From assembly GCA_934373235.1 (NCBI GenBank), contig CAKROW010000007.1, forward strand, positions 6,105-70,104: a DNA stretch of 64,000 nt, given 5' to 3'. This document shows, one piece after another, positions 1 through 8,161 of the stretch (positions within the stretch are counted from its first letter, which is position 1; the number at the start of each line of letters is the position of its first letter). The position numbers and the translations under genes were made by a program. Below the pieces are notes generated by a model, which did not search any database, was not told the origin of the DNA, and saw only the letters and a program-made list of their open reading frames with translations. The stretch comes from an uncultured Blautia sp. GTDB lineage: Bacteria > Bacillota > Clostridia > Lachnospirales > Lachnospiraceae.

Positions 1-1143
1 TTTGTTCACCGGTTTTCCCTGAATGTAAATTTTTCCACGGTAGGGCCTGCAGATATTGCTGATAGCCTTCAGTGTTGTGGATTTTCCGGCTCCGTTTCCT
101 CCAACAATGGCAAACACGGAATTCTTCGGTACCTGGAATGTGATTCCCCTGAGAACATCCGGGGTATCTTTTTCGTAGCGGAACCAGGCCTCTTTTACCA
201 GAACTGCCGGATCTTTTACTTCATCCGGGTCTGTGGTGATCTCATCCTCCACTCTGGTGATCTCCGGCTTTTTGTTTTCGAACATATGGCTCAGCCAGTC
301 GCCGCCCTCCCGGACTGTAAGTGGACATTTTACAGTATCTGCGGGCTGCTCCTGATTTTTTTCTTCCTGGAACTTCTTTACTCCGTAATAGATCTGCACC
401 GGAGTAGGCATTGCCGCAAACATATCGTTACTTCCGTTTTTGAGAAAATCTCCGATCCTTCTCGGCTCATCATCTGCAATGATCTGGCCGTTTTCCATCA
501 CAACTACTTTGTCAGATGCATAAAAAATATCCTCAAGCCTGTGCTCCGTGATAATAACAGTAGTCCGAAGCTCCCGGTTGATCTTGCGGACAGTATTGAG
601 AAAATCCGATGCTGCAATAGGATCAAGCTGGCTGGTAGGCTCATCCAGGATCAGCACGCTTGGCTGCATTGCCATAATGGATGCCAGGTTCAGAAGCTGT
701 TTCTGGCCTCCGGAAAGCTCGGTCACATTTCTGTGGAACCAGTTCTGAATACCGAAGTAGCTTGCCATCTCCGCAACCCGGAGACGGATAGTCTTCTGAT
801 CCATGCCAAGGCTCTCAAGGCCAAATGCCAGTTCATGCCATACCTTGTCAGTAACGATCTGGTTATCCGGATTCTGCATAACATAGCCGATCCGTGATGA
901 CTGGGTACGAAGATCAGCATCTTTCAGAGGTTTTCCCTCAAAAAAGATCTCGCCTTCTGTTTTTCCGTGGGGTTCAAGTACACTTTTCAGGTGTCTTAAA
1001 AGAGTGGTCTTGCCACTGCCGCTTTTTCCGCAGACAGTAACGTATTCTCCTCTCTCTATCTTAAGGTTGATATGTAAAAGAGCCGGCTTCTTTTTTTCCG
1101 TTGGGTAAAAAAAGCTCAGATCTTTGATCTCAAAATGTGCCAT
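1..1143 (-). CDS. ecfA: Two-domain ECF transporter ATPase (EcfA-type), 3' end cut by window edge
   Basis: Energizes an energy-coupling-factor vitamin importer by ATP hydrolysis at the inner face of the membrane. The first ABC domain is complete: Walker A GKSGSGKTT near residue 41, Q-loop QNPDNQ, signature LSGGQKQ and Walker B LILDEPTS. A second Walker A (GGNGAGKST) appears close to position 100, so this is the fused form with two ATPase domains; the rest lies beyond position 1. The start (MAHFEIKDL) overlaps the end of EcfT by 28 bp, which indicates one operon. The upstream genes are surface proteins behind a cobalamin-riboswitch-like leader, so the transported vitamin is inferred to be a cobalamin. 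The substrate-binding EcfS is not in view and may lie to the left. Confidence 0.92.
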   Translation of the reverse strand, partial: MAHFEIKDLSFFYPTEKKKPALLHINLKIERGEYVTVCGKSGSGKTTLLRHLKSVLEPHGKTEGEIFFEGKPLKDADLRTQSSRIGYVMQNPDNQIVTDKVWHELAFGLESLGMDQKTIRLRVAEMASYFGIQNWFHRNVTELSGGQKQLLNLASIMAMQPSVLILDEPTSQLDPIAASDFLNTVRKINRELRTTVIITEHRLEDIFYASDKVVVMENGQIIADDEPRRIGDFLKNGSNDMFAAMPTPVQIYYGVKKFQEEKNQEQPADTVKCPLTVREGGDWLSHMFENKKPEITRVEDEITTDPDEVKDPAVLVKEAWFRYEKDTPDVLRGITFQVPKNSVFAIVGGNGAGKSTTLKAISNICRPYRGKIYIQGKPVNK

Positions 1144-2009
1144 ATGATTTCCTCCGTTATATTCACTGCTGTAGGGATTGCCAGAAAAATTCCGTAAGCC
1201 ACTGCCCCCACAGCCGTATATGGGCTCATAGCCACCGAAAGATCCGGTGTATATTCTGCACTGCTGCCGCCCATGATACAGCAGAAGATCACTATAGCAA
1301 AAAGTCCCGTCATGATCACAAGCAGACATTTATCTCTTTTTTCAAAACGGTACAGGGAAAATGTAGTTCTTTTTCCCGCACCGAAACCACGGCTTCGCAT
1401 ACTGTCTGCCATAATGATGCCGCCTTCCAGAGCCCAGGAAGTCATAGCTGATACAATGGTCAGTCCATGTTCCATTTTTTCTCTGGATGTTCCGTTCTCC
1501 GCGGACATTCCAATACTTTTTCTGGCGCCGCTGATCTGCGCGATCTTTTTCTCATAATTGGGAAGAAGCCGCAGGATCATTGTCAGTACCAGGGATACTG
1601 AAGGAACCGCTCTTCCAAACAGATACAGAAATTTGTCACTTGTCATAACAAAGCTGTAAGAGGCAAACCACAGAAGAATGGTCACTACCATAGCTGCCAG
1701 AGCTGTGCCATAGCAAAGCGCTTCCAGTGTATAATGCCGTCCGTTCCACCAGGTAAACAATACTCTGTCGCCGTAGGTGTTAAAAAGCGGATTCACAAAA
1801 GACAGCATCAGAAACAGCGGTATCATTCCTGATATAAAACCTGCTGCCTTTCTGCCTTTTACAGTTATATAATAGGCCATTGCCGCCACCGCGGAGATCA
1901 GAAGGAATACCGGGTGTATCAGCATCATTCCCAGAATAAAGGCGCCCACATAAAAGATGAAATTGATCACCGGATGAAAGGTGGAAAAGGTATCTCTTTT
2001 TTCATTCAT
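1116..2009 (-). CDS. ecfT: ECF transporter transmembrane coupling protein EcfT
   Basis: The T-component spans the membrane and transmits ATPase movement to the substrate-binding S-component. The 297-aa protein has about five to six hydrophobic segments and the two coupling-helix motifs with Ala/Ser-Arg-Gly pairs (SGARKSIG and MRSRGFG) expected for EcfT. The start chosen is MNEKRDTF at 2009. Its ATG overlaps the stop of the upstream 1318-aa surface protein as TAATG, an arrangement typical of translational coupling. An extended reading frame to 2111 only overlaps the upstream gene. The 3' end overlaps the ATPase. Vitamin specificity cannot be read from EcfT itself; cobalamin is inferred from the upstream genes and leader. 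Confidence 0.92.
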   Translation of the reverse strand: MNEKRDTFSTFHPVINFIFYVGAFILGMMLIHPVFLLISAVAAMAYYITVKGRKAAGFISGMIPLFLMLSFVNPLFNTYGDRVLFTWWNGRHYTLEALCYGTALAAMVVTILLWFASYSFVMTSDKFLYLFGRAVPSVSLVLTMILRLLPNYEKKIAQISGARKSIGMSAENGTSREKMEHGLTIVSAMTSWALEGGIIMADSMRSRGFGAGKRTTFSLYRFEKRDKCLLVIMTGLFAIVIFCCIMGGSSAEYTPDLSVAMSPYTAVGAVAYGIFLAIPTAVNITEEIIWHILRSKI

Positions 2010-5000
2010 TATTTTTTCCTGCCCTTTTTCTTTCGGCTGTCTGCAATACGGATACCTCCCATAAGGATCACCAGAATACAGGCTGCACCGCCTGCTGCCA
2101 GCCATGGCCATACAGGTTTGTTCTTCTCCTGTCCGGAAAGTATCTCATCAGAATCTCCCATAAATCCTACGATTCCATAGGCGGAAAACTCTGCCGCATC
2201 AAAGCTTATATAGCTTCCTGAAAGCTTTCCTTTCAGGAATTCCACTTTGCCTTCATCTGTGATATGTACGATCATGCAGCTTTTGTAATCTCCAAGGTCT
2301 GCCATGGGAAGCTGTACCTTAAGGACATCTTTGGGCTCCCAGTTATCTCCTGTAAGCGTATCCACAAAATGGATCTCATTAAGGGAAAGAACCTCTGACT
2401 TTTCGCCCAGCACATTCCGGATGGTCTTAAGCTCACTGTCATCGGCAATCTTTGGATTTACTACCATCTGCACATACCAGGGCAATATATCCTCTTTGTT
2501 GTTATCCAGATTGGTTCCTGTTGCCTGGTCAAAATGGTATCTGGTTCCCAGAGATGTAAGGAGCTTCCGGAAAGATTCATAGATCTTATCTTCCTGAACA
2601 GCCTTCTTCTCTCCTTCAGAAAGCTTTTCATAGTTCTTCCAGGTTTTTCCCAGGGCCCTGATCTGCTTGTCTGTGTAGTCATCAATCTTCTCCGGATATG
2701 CCTTGCTTCCTTTTGTGTTAAAGAAAGCTTTCATTTCCCTGATCACTTTTTTGGAAGCTGTTGTCTGAGTTACTTCTGTAGCTGAAGTACCGGAGCTTTT
2801 TTTGTCAGTACCTGTTTTTTCAGAAGCTGTCTTCTTAGTGGAACCGGATGTGCTCTTGTTTTTGCTGTCTGTTCCTGATGAACTGCTCTTTCCGCTGCTT
2901 ACGGAAGCAGACTTGGTAGAACCACCTGCTGACTTGGTAGAACCTCCCGCTGACTTGGTTCTGGACGGCTGCACTGTGCCTGTTGGTGTTGCAACAGGAG
3001 TTGGTGTTGGATTACCCGGTTTTGCTGTTGGTGTTGGGCTAGCTGGTTTTACTGTTGGGGTAGGCTGTACTGCACCTGTTGGTTTTGCTGTTGGTCTTGG
3101 TGTTACAAGATCCACGGAAGTCCCCGGTTTTCCAGAGGGTTTCGCTACAGGTGTTGGTGTTGGTGTCGCTGTTGGTGTTTTAAGTTTCTGCAAATCCTTC
3201 TCTGCTTTCTGAAGGACAGAATAATTGCTGACCTTCTTCTGCTGTGCAGAGGAAAGAGAATTATAGGCTATTTTGGCATCTGTGATCTTTTCTTCACTTG
3301 CAAGAGTTACCTTGCCGATCTTTTTGATCAGGTTCTCTACATATTTAACTTCCAGATCCAGTGCCTTATTATAAGCATTGGTCAGCTTGTCTTTGTCAGC
3401 CTTGCTGATAACTGATTTCTGGGTTGCATTCAGTCCGTTGTAAGCTGCGTAAGCAGTTTTTACCTGCTGAAAATTACTTAAAGTGATCTCTGAGGGAAGT
3501 GCTTCAATCAGCTTCTTCACCTCATCTGCCTTTTCCCGGTCAGATTTGATCGCCACATCTGTCATATCATAAATAAACGTCTGCCCGTTTTTCATACGGC
3601 TGTAGGCTGTCATTGCATAATATGCCTGCTCTGTTGCCATCTGGTCATAACCGTTGTCTGCAACATGGAGAAAACCGCCGTTCCCGTCGTAATAGCTTAA
3701 CAGCCCCTGGAGAAGAGAATGTCCATTCTTGATAAAACGGCTGTCTGTATCACAGTCGATGCCGAGGGCAGAAAGACCTGTAACTACCTGGGAACAGCTC
3801 TCAGATGTGCTGTGTCCCACAGTTCCAAAGGTTCCGTCAGAAAGCTGCATGGCAGTAAGCTTCTTCACAGCTCTGTCCACTGCTGCCTTTACGGAAGAGT
3901 TGCTGTTATAGTAAGGTGCAAGTGCCTGCAAAGCCATTCCTGTCACATCACTGTCTGCACCACCCATCATACTCCAGCCACCGCCGGATACCTCATTGGA
4001 AAGAATATCATCAATAAGTTTTTCCCTTGTGGTCTGTGTTTTGCCTGCCTCTGCTGTGGGGATCTCATAATCATGGCTGTCAAAAGCCAGAAGTGCCCAG
4101 ATGCTTCCGTTAACACCCTGCCAGATGGTCTGATCAAAATCAGCCAGTGGCTGCAGAAGGTTATAGCCACCTACATCTGTGACATCCTCTCCAATAGCCG
4201 TAAGGCCAAGAACTGTTCTGGAATATTCTGTATATTTTTTGCTGTGAAGTACGCCGTTACTTTCTTTAATCCTGTCTACAACATTGGATTTATAGCGGCT
4301 GTAAACAGAAGAATCCACTTCCTGGCCGCTTCTTACCAGGCCAATGACCATCCAGTCACCGCAAAGTGTTCCACTTACAGGTGCGCTTGTTTCTGCCAGC
4401 TCTGCCAGATGCGCTCCGGTTTCTTTGTACGCAGTTTCAAAGCTTACACTTTTTGCGGATGCTGCCCTGGCTTCTCCTGCAGAAAACATATCCTCATCTG
4501 CATCTTTTGCCTGTTTTGTGGCTGTTTTATCTGTTTCGGATTTTTTCTTCAGTGTTACAGCGTAGATATCACCGTAACCTTCCTGATCTTTTGCTGTGAA
4601 AATATAAGTTTCCTGAGCGTTTTTCAGATGGCAGAGATAAGAGTCCCCGTCTACCTCTGTCCAGTTTTCATCTCTTTCACCTTTTTCATAATAGGTGACA
4701 GGATCTCCTTCCGGATCCCGGAAAATCTGACTGAGATCCACATTCCAGTAGCCTTCTGTTTCACATGTTTCACTCTCCGGTACATCAGTGTTTCGTACCG
4801 GGAGATGGTTCACCTTTTCCCAAGTGGGATTATCCCGGGACTGTGATGGCGCTGCTGTTTCATCTGCTTCATCCCCGGATTCCGGATAAGTACTGTCTGA
4901 TCCTTCGCTGTCTGCAGTGTCTGTGACGTTTCCGTTTTCTGTATTTTCTGCGTTATCTGAGTCTGTGTTCTCTGTATTATCCGAAGCTTCCGTGGCGTCT

Positions 5001-5965
5001 GCATCTTCTGAATCGTCCGGATTTTCTGTAGCATCCGCATCTTCTGCTTCATCTGGATTTTCTGCAGCATCTGCGTTGTCCGAAGCTTCTATACCCTCTG
5101 GATCCTCTACATTGTCTCCGGCTTCTGCATTATCTGTATTCTCTGCATTGTCTGCGTTTTCTGAACCATCTGGGTTCTCTGTACTATCCTCATCCTCTTC
5201 AGCATCTATATTTCCGCAATTTTCTTCATCTGAGCCTGTCTTTCCGGGAACTGAATCCCCGGTTTGATCCTGACTGTTTCCTGAAGTTTCATCAGAGGCT
5301 GTATTGTTTTTACCTGATTCTTCTCTGTTGCCTATATTATCCTCAGATGTATCAGACTGGTCTGTGTCTGATCTCCCGGTGCTGTTATCTCCTGACGGAG
5401 CAGCTACATCCTCGCTCTGCTCCTCTTCCAGTACCTGAATACACACTGTACTGCTCTCTGTGTAAGCCTCTTCATCTGTCTCATCCAGTCTCCAGATCCT
5501 TACTTTGTAGTAAAAACTGCCTGGTGTATCTGTAGGCGGTGTGTACTCCGGTGAGCACTCAGACTGTGATTCTTCTGTTTCAGCGTTTGCTTCTCCGGAT
5601 TTTGTGTTTTCTTCTGTATATCCGGTCCTTTCATCCTGTTGTATATCTGTCTTTTGGATCTCATGGAAGGTCTCATTATCATCACTTTCCAGCCAGAGAT
5701 ATCTCAGGTTCTCCCCATCCTCTGTCCTGATCTTCAGTGGATTGGCTTTCTCATTGTGATAATAAATAATTCTTCCCTCGGGCAGATCTTCTGATATTAC
5801 CGGAAGACTGTTCTGCCCCGTTTCCTCAGATGATACTTCTTCTGCCAGGCTTTCCTCGGAGCTGAAATCCAAGTCCCCTGTATCTTCCGCAAGAACCGGC
5901 ATTGCTGCCGGCTGCCCTGCAAGAGCCGCTGTAAGCATCAGTGCCAGAAACTTTTTTCTCTGCAT
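2009..5965 (-). CDS. Membrane-anchored surface protein with alpha/alpha-toroid (intrinsic-factor/terpenoid-cyclase-like) domain
   Basis: A 1318-aa exported protein. Order seen: signal peptide 1-26; an Ig-like stretch to about 180; an Asp/Asn/Glu/Ala-rich linker about 190-375; a cadherin-like module 385-475; an all-helical region about 505-800 with repeated pieces such as GGGWSMMGG, DGTFGTVG and GNGGFLHV, as in prenyltransferase/squalene-cyclase toroids and the N-terminal domain of intrinsic factor; two roughly 60-aa helical repeats 800-925; a TP- and GSTKSA-rich linker; a folded region from about 1073; a TM helix about 1287-1308; and a KKKGRKK tail. It starts 24 bp after the DUF4430 gene and couples to ecfT. 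Inference: it captures or relays a corrinoid at the outer face. Known B12-carrying animal proteins combine this fold with a DUF4430-type domain. No B12-binding residue was identified. Confidence 0.8.
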   Translation of the reverse strand: MQRKKFLALMLTAALAGQPAAMPVLAEDTGDLDFSSEESLAEEVSSEETGQNSLPVISEDLPEGRIIYYHNEKANPLKIRTEDGENLRYLWLESDDNETFHEIQKTDIQQDERTGYTEENTKSGEANAETEESQSECSPEYTPPTDTPGSFYYKVRIWRLDETDEEAYTESSTVCIQVLEEEQSEDVAAPSGDNSTGRSDTDQSDTSEDNIGNREESGKNNTASDETSGNSQDQTGDSVPGKTGSDEENCGNIDAEEDEDSTENPDGSENADNAENTDNAEAGDNVEDPEGIEASDNADAAENPDEAEDADATENPDDSEDADATEASDNTENTDSDNAENTENGNVTDTADSEGSDSTYPESGDEADETAAPSQSRDNPTWEKVNHLPVRNTDVPESETCETEGYWNVDLSQIFRDPEGDPVTYYEKGERDENWTEVDGDSYLCHLKNAQETYIFTAKDQEGYGDIYAVTLKKKSETDKTATKQAKDADEDMFSAGEARAASAKSVSFETAYKETGAHLAELAETSAPVSGTLCGDWMVIGLVRSGQEVDSSVYSRYKSNVVDRIKESNGVLHSKKYTEYSRTVLGLTAIGEDVTDVGGYNLLQPLADFDQTIWQGVNGSIWALLAFDSHDYEIPTAEAGKTQTTREKLIDDILSNEVSGGGWSMMGGADSDVTGMALQALAPYYNSNSSVKAAVDRAVKKLTAMQLSDGTFGTVGHSTSESCSQVVTGLSALGIDCDTDSRFIKNGHSLLQGLLSYYDGNGGFLHVADNGYDQMATEQAYYAMTAYSRMKNGQTFIYDMTDVAIKSDREKADEVKKLIEALPSEITLSNFQQVKTAYAAYNGLNATQKSVISKADKDKLTNAYNKALDLEVKYVENLIKKIGKVTLASEEKITDAKIAYNSLSSAQQKKVSNYSVLQKAEKDLQKLKTPTATPTPTPVAKPSGKPGTSVDLVTPRPTAKPTGAVQPTPTVKPASPTPTAKPGNPTPTPVATPTGTVQPSRTKSAGGSTKSAGGSTKSASVSSGKSSSSGTDSKNKSTSGSTKKTASEKTGTDKKSSGTSATEVTQTTASKKVIREMKAFFNTKGSKAYPEKIDDYTDKQIRALGKTWKNYEKLSEGEKKAVQEDKIYESFRKLLTSLGTRYHFDQATGTNLDNNKEDILPWYVQMVVNPKIADDSELKTIRNVLGEKSEVLSLNEIHFVDTLTGDNWEPKDVLKVQLPMADLGDYKSCMIVHITDEGKVEFLKGKLSGSYISFDAAEFSAYGIVGFMGDSDEILSGQEKNKPVWPWLAAGGAACILVILMGGIRIADSRKKKGRKK
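2910..2959 (-). repeat. 21-bp tandem repeat coding GSTKSA units
   Basis: Two full 21-bp units (2910-2930 and 2931-2951, differing at a few bases) and an 8-bp partial unit encode the repeated GGSTKSA stretch in the linker of the toroid protein. They are followed by a longer run of loosely repeated Pro-Thr codons. Such repeats tend to vary in copy number by slippage without breaking the frame. Confidence 0.85.
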
Positions 5966-5989
5966 ATCTCTTTACTCCCTCTGCTGTCT

Positions 5990-7564
5990 TTAGCCCATAT
6001 ATTCTGCGCCTACATCTTCTCCAAGACCATTGCAGGTGAAGCACCACACAATATCGTCTCCATCTTCAAGCGTATATTTGGAGCATCCATAATTCGGGAA
6101 CCATCCGTTTACCTTGTACATCCAGCCTGACTGAGCTCCGCAGTCAAACTCGTACAGGTTATTGACACCCTGAACGTAATAACTGTCGTACATCGGAGTC
6201 CAGGAATATTCCAACTGGATCCCTGCATAATCGCAGACTCTCTGAAGTACGTCGAAAACGGTTTCACCCTCTGTAAACTCCACTGTACTGGTATCCAGGA
6301 TTATACCGTTGGATGGTACATAAGCTTCTTTTCCGGAGGTCAGATCATCCATATTATCAAGAATCGTGTCGCAGCGGATGGTGATGGTACACTGCTTGAT
6401 ATTGTCTGTATTATCATTGCTGTCAGTATTTTCATCACTGCTGCTGTCATTGTTATCCGTGCTGTCATTACCATTGTTATCCGTGCTTCCGCTGTTATCC
6501 GCATCTGCACTTCCATCCCCTGATATATCTCCGGAATCTGTGGATGTATCTCCTGATCCGTCTGATGTGATATCTCCGTTACTGTCATCCTGAATCGTTC
6601 CGTCATCTGCGGGATCATCTGCAGAATCATCTGCATTATCCTCAGTACCTGCTGTATTATCTGTAGATTCCGGTGTGTATTCTGTTGTGGTATTGCCGCC
6701 TGTGCTTCCCGTATTACTGCTGTTTCCAGATGACCCTGACTTATCCTCGGCTCCATCCTTCTTACTGTCAGAAGAAGTGGAAGAATCTGATGTCTTCGGA
6801 ATCCTGTTTGCAGAAGAAAGGCTCTTCTCAAGAGCTGCCTTCTTTTCTGCTGCTCTGTCATCCAGGACTTTCTGAAGTTCATCTGCAGTGAAGCACAGCG
6901 AGTTCTTATCTTCACAGCCCAGAAGCTGCCGGATCATGTATTCATTTAAGGAGGCTGCGGAAATCTTATTTACCTCTGTTTTCCAGACACCGTCCTCATC
7001 TTTTGCTATCTGGGCACTTTCGCCTGCTTCCACTGTGGAAGAGCTTCCGTCTGCACCTTCAAGATCTATCTCATCTTTAAATACATATACCGTACTGCTG
7101 CCTGACTGAGCACTGACAGAAAAAACACCGGTCTCAAAGGTCAGTGTATTTTCGTCAAAGGAAAGCTCTGTTTCTCCCACAGAATCCGCAAAATCGCCAA
7201 AAACCTCTCCCTGGCCTACGTTAAGCTTCAGGCTGTCCTTTTCTACAGAATCTGCTGTCAGTGTGGTGTTGGCATTTAATGACAGTATATTCTTATCTCC
7301 CGCTGAAAGCTCTGCCGTGGTTCCGTTTTTGGTTTCCAGTATATCTCCGGCCCTTAAGGATACGTTTTTTTCCAGACCATAACCTACGCCGCTTCTCTGG
7401 ATGTTGGCAACGCCTTTTACATTTTTGCTTACCAGGATGCTGTCTGAACCTTTGTCAAACCATCCTTTCAGGTTTCCCACTGCCATGACTCCGCATCCGG
7501 CAATGACAAGGATCAGTACTACCATGATCACATTAAACAGCGTCTTTTTTTTCTTGCTTTCCAT
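5990..7564 (-). CDS. Membrane-anchored FecR-like/DUF4430 (transcobalamin C-terminal-like) protein
   Basis: A 524-aa protein, first gene of the operon. After a short basic start (KKKK) a single TM helix spans about residues 9-30, leaving the rest outside. Residues about 40-190 look like a FecR-type beta domain (GDILETKNGTTAELSAGD). A Ser/Asp/Asn-rich linker covers about 255-390. The last 120 residues match the DUF4430 pattern: an EGETVFDVLQ start, then SGWMYKVNGWFPNYG and a final DGDDIVW strand. DUF4430 is the family of the C-terminal domain of transcobalamin and intrinsic factor. The RBS AAGGAGG stands directly before the ATG, just behind the leader terminator. Role inferred: the corrinoid-binding partner of the downstream toroid protein. 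The FecR part may mediate docking or signalling; this is open. Confidence 0.82.
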   Translation of the reverse strand: MESKKKKTLFNVIMVVLILVIAGCGVMAVGNLKGWFDKGSDSILVSKNVKGVANIQRSGVGYGLEKNVSLRAGDILETKNGTTAELSAGDKNILSLNANTTLTADSVEKDSLKLNVGQGEVFGDFADSVGETELSFDENTLTFETGVFSVSAQSGSSTVYVFKDEIDLEGADGSSSTVEAGESAQIAKDEDGVWKTEVNKISAASLNEYMIRQLLGCEDKNSLCFTADELQKVLDDRAAEKKAALEKSLSSANRIPKTSDSSTSSDSKKDGAEDKSGSSGNSSNTGSTGGNTTTEYTPESTDNTAGTEDNADDSADDPADDGTIQDDSNGDITSDGSGDTSTDSGDISGDGSADADNSGSTDNNGNDSTDNNDSSSDENTDSNDNTDNIKQCTITIRCDTILDNMDDLTSGKEAYVPSNGIILDTSTVEFTEGETVFDVLQRVCDYAGIQLEYSWTPMYDSYYVQGVNNLYEFDCGAQSGWMYKVNGWFPNYGCSKYTLEDGDDIVWCFTCNGLGEDVGAEYMG

Positions 7565-7590
7565 TTTTCCTCCTTAATTTCCGCACAAAA

Positions 7591-7643
7591 GGCAACAAAA
7601 AAGGTAACAGAAAAAAGCCCTTCTCCAAAGGGTTTCTGTTACC
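7591..7643 (-). terminator. Leader terminator of the ECF/DUF4430 operon
   Basis: In the minus RNA, GGTAACAGAAA pairs with TTTCTGTTACC around an inner CCC/GGG hairpin, followed by TTTTTTGTTGCC. It lies between the riboswitch-like aptamer and the start codon at 7564. That is the expected place for riboswitch-controlled termination. Confidence 0.8.
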
Positions 7644-7766
7644 TGATAGATGTTCCTATGCGCAAACCAATGCTTCTACCTCACACATAAAGAAAAAAGG
7701 CCTGCCGACTCTACGGCATCGCACTTATATGTACAGGAATCACACCTGTTCGCCGATATTTCTTTT
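7640..7766 (-). promoter_or_regulatory. Variant cobalamin riboswitch upstream of the ECF/DUF4430 operon
   Basis: The minus RNA contains GGCGAACAGGTG, then TGATTCC, then GTGCGATGCCGTA, which follows the cobalamin-riboswitch core order (GGGAA, GGTG, AATCC, CCGCCACTGTA) with changes. An outer stem (AAAGAAA with TTTCTTT, GGC with GCC) can enclose the core. A downstream hairpin with loop GCGCATAGG could be the loop that kisses L5. The usual AGTCAGGAGACCTGC box is missing. A closely similar element precedes the gene at 9077-11950. The family is inferred from pattern and gene context; a covariance-model search was not possible. Confidence 0.72.
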
Positions 7767-7786
7767 CTATGAAATTTTCTATCAAA

Positions 7787-7815
7787 AGTATAGAACATTT
7801 CCCTTTTTATGTCAA
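7787..7815 (-). promoter_or_regulatory. Promoter of the ECF/DUF4430 operon
   Basis: TTGACA (complement of 7810-7815) and TATACT (7787-7792) are separated by exactly 17 bp and sit just upstream of the variant riboswitch. This is a near-consensus vegetative promoter. Confidence 0.8.
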
Positions 7816-7833
7816 ACAAAAAGCACAAAAACA

Positions 7834-7862
7834 TTGTATATCACATTCTGCTGTGATATAAT
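7834..7862 (+). promoter_or_regulatory. Promoter of the riboswitch/LRR gene
   Basis: TTGTAT (7834-7839) and TATAAT (7857-7862) with a 17-bp spacer stand about 50 bp before the plus-strand cobalamin riboswitch. They are divergent to the minus-strand promoter at 7787-7815. Confidence 0.75.
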
Positions 7863-7912
7863 AAACAAACACCCAAAAATACATATTAATATTTTCAAGT
7901 TACTGTCTTTCA

Positions 7913-8060
7913 CCAGGTGTGACCGGCAGTATTAAAAGGGAATGAGGTGCGAATCCTCAACAGACGTGCTACTGTATTTGTTTAGTTCATTCATTAACCA
8001 TTGTATTTTTTGTATGAGAAGGGGATGGACGTGATTGCATAAGTCAGGAGACCTGCTTGG
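7913..8060 (+). promoter_or_regulatory. Cobalamin riboswitch (classic type)
   Basis: The sequence carries the classic elements in order: CCAGGTGTG, AAAAGGGAATGAGGTG, CGAATCCTC, ACAGACGTGCTACTGTA, and after a variable arm AAGTCAGGAGACCTGC. The first CAGGTG can pair with the final ACCTG to close the aptamer. A terminator hairpin follows at 8109-8143, so high cobalamin is expected to stop transcription of the downstream LRR gene. Confidence 0.93.
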
Positions 8061-8108
8061 AAATACCGCCTGATATTACACGTACGATAAATGGAGGATT
8101 AATTTTCT

Positions 8109-8143
8109 GATACTGTATCCACCTGTGATATAGTATCTTTTTT
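8109..8143 (+). terminator. Riboswitch terminator before the LRR gene
   Basis: GATACTGTATC pairs with GATATAGTATC (11 bp with one G-U) around a 7-nt loop, followed by six T. It lies 18 bp upstream of the LRR start codon and belongs to the cobalamin switch. Confidence 0.9.
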
Positions 8144-8161
8144 ATTTATAAAGGAGTTTTT

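Noticed and set aside
3719..4846. Open frame of 375 codons on the plus strand opposite the toroid protein
   Set aside because: Shadow of the minus-strand gene, which has signal peptide, RBS and domain structure.
2910..5200. Repeats in the toroid gene as a CRISPR array or mobile element
   Set aside because: They are in-frame codon repeats encoding acidic, TP-rich and GSTKSA linkers; there are no regular spacers.
7729..7935. Small open frame of 68 codons spanning the divergent promoter and riboswitch region
   Set aside because: It covers two promoters and part of an aptamer; no RBS.
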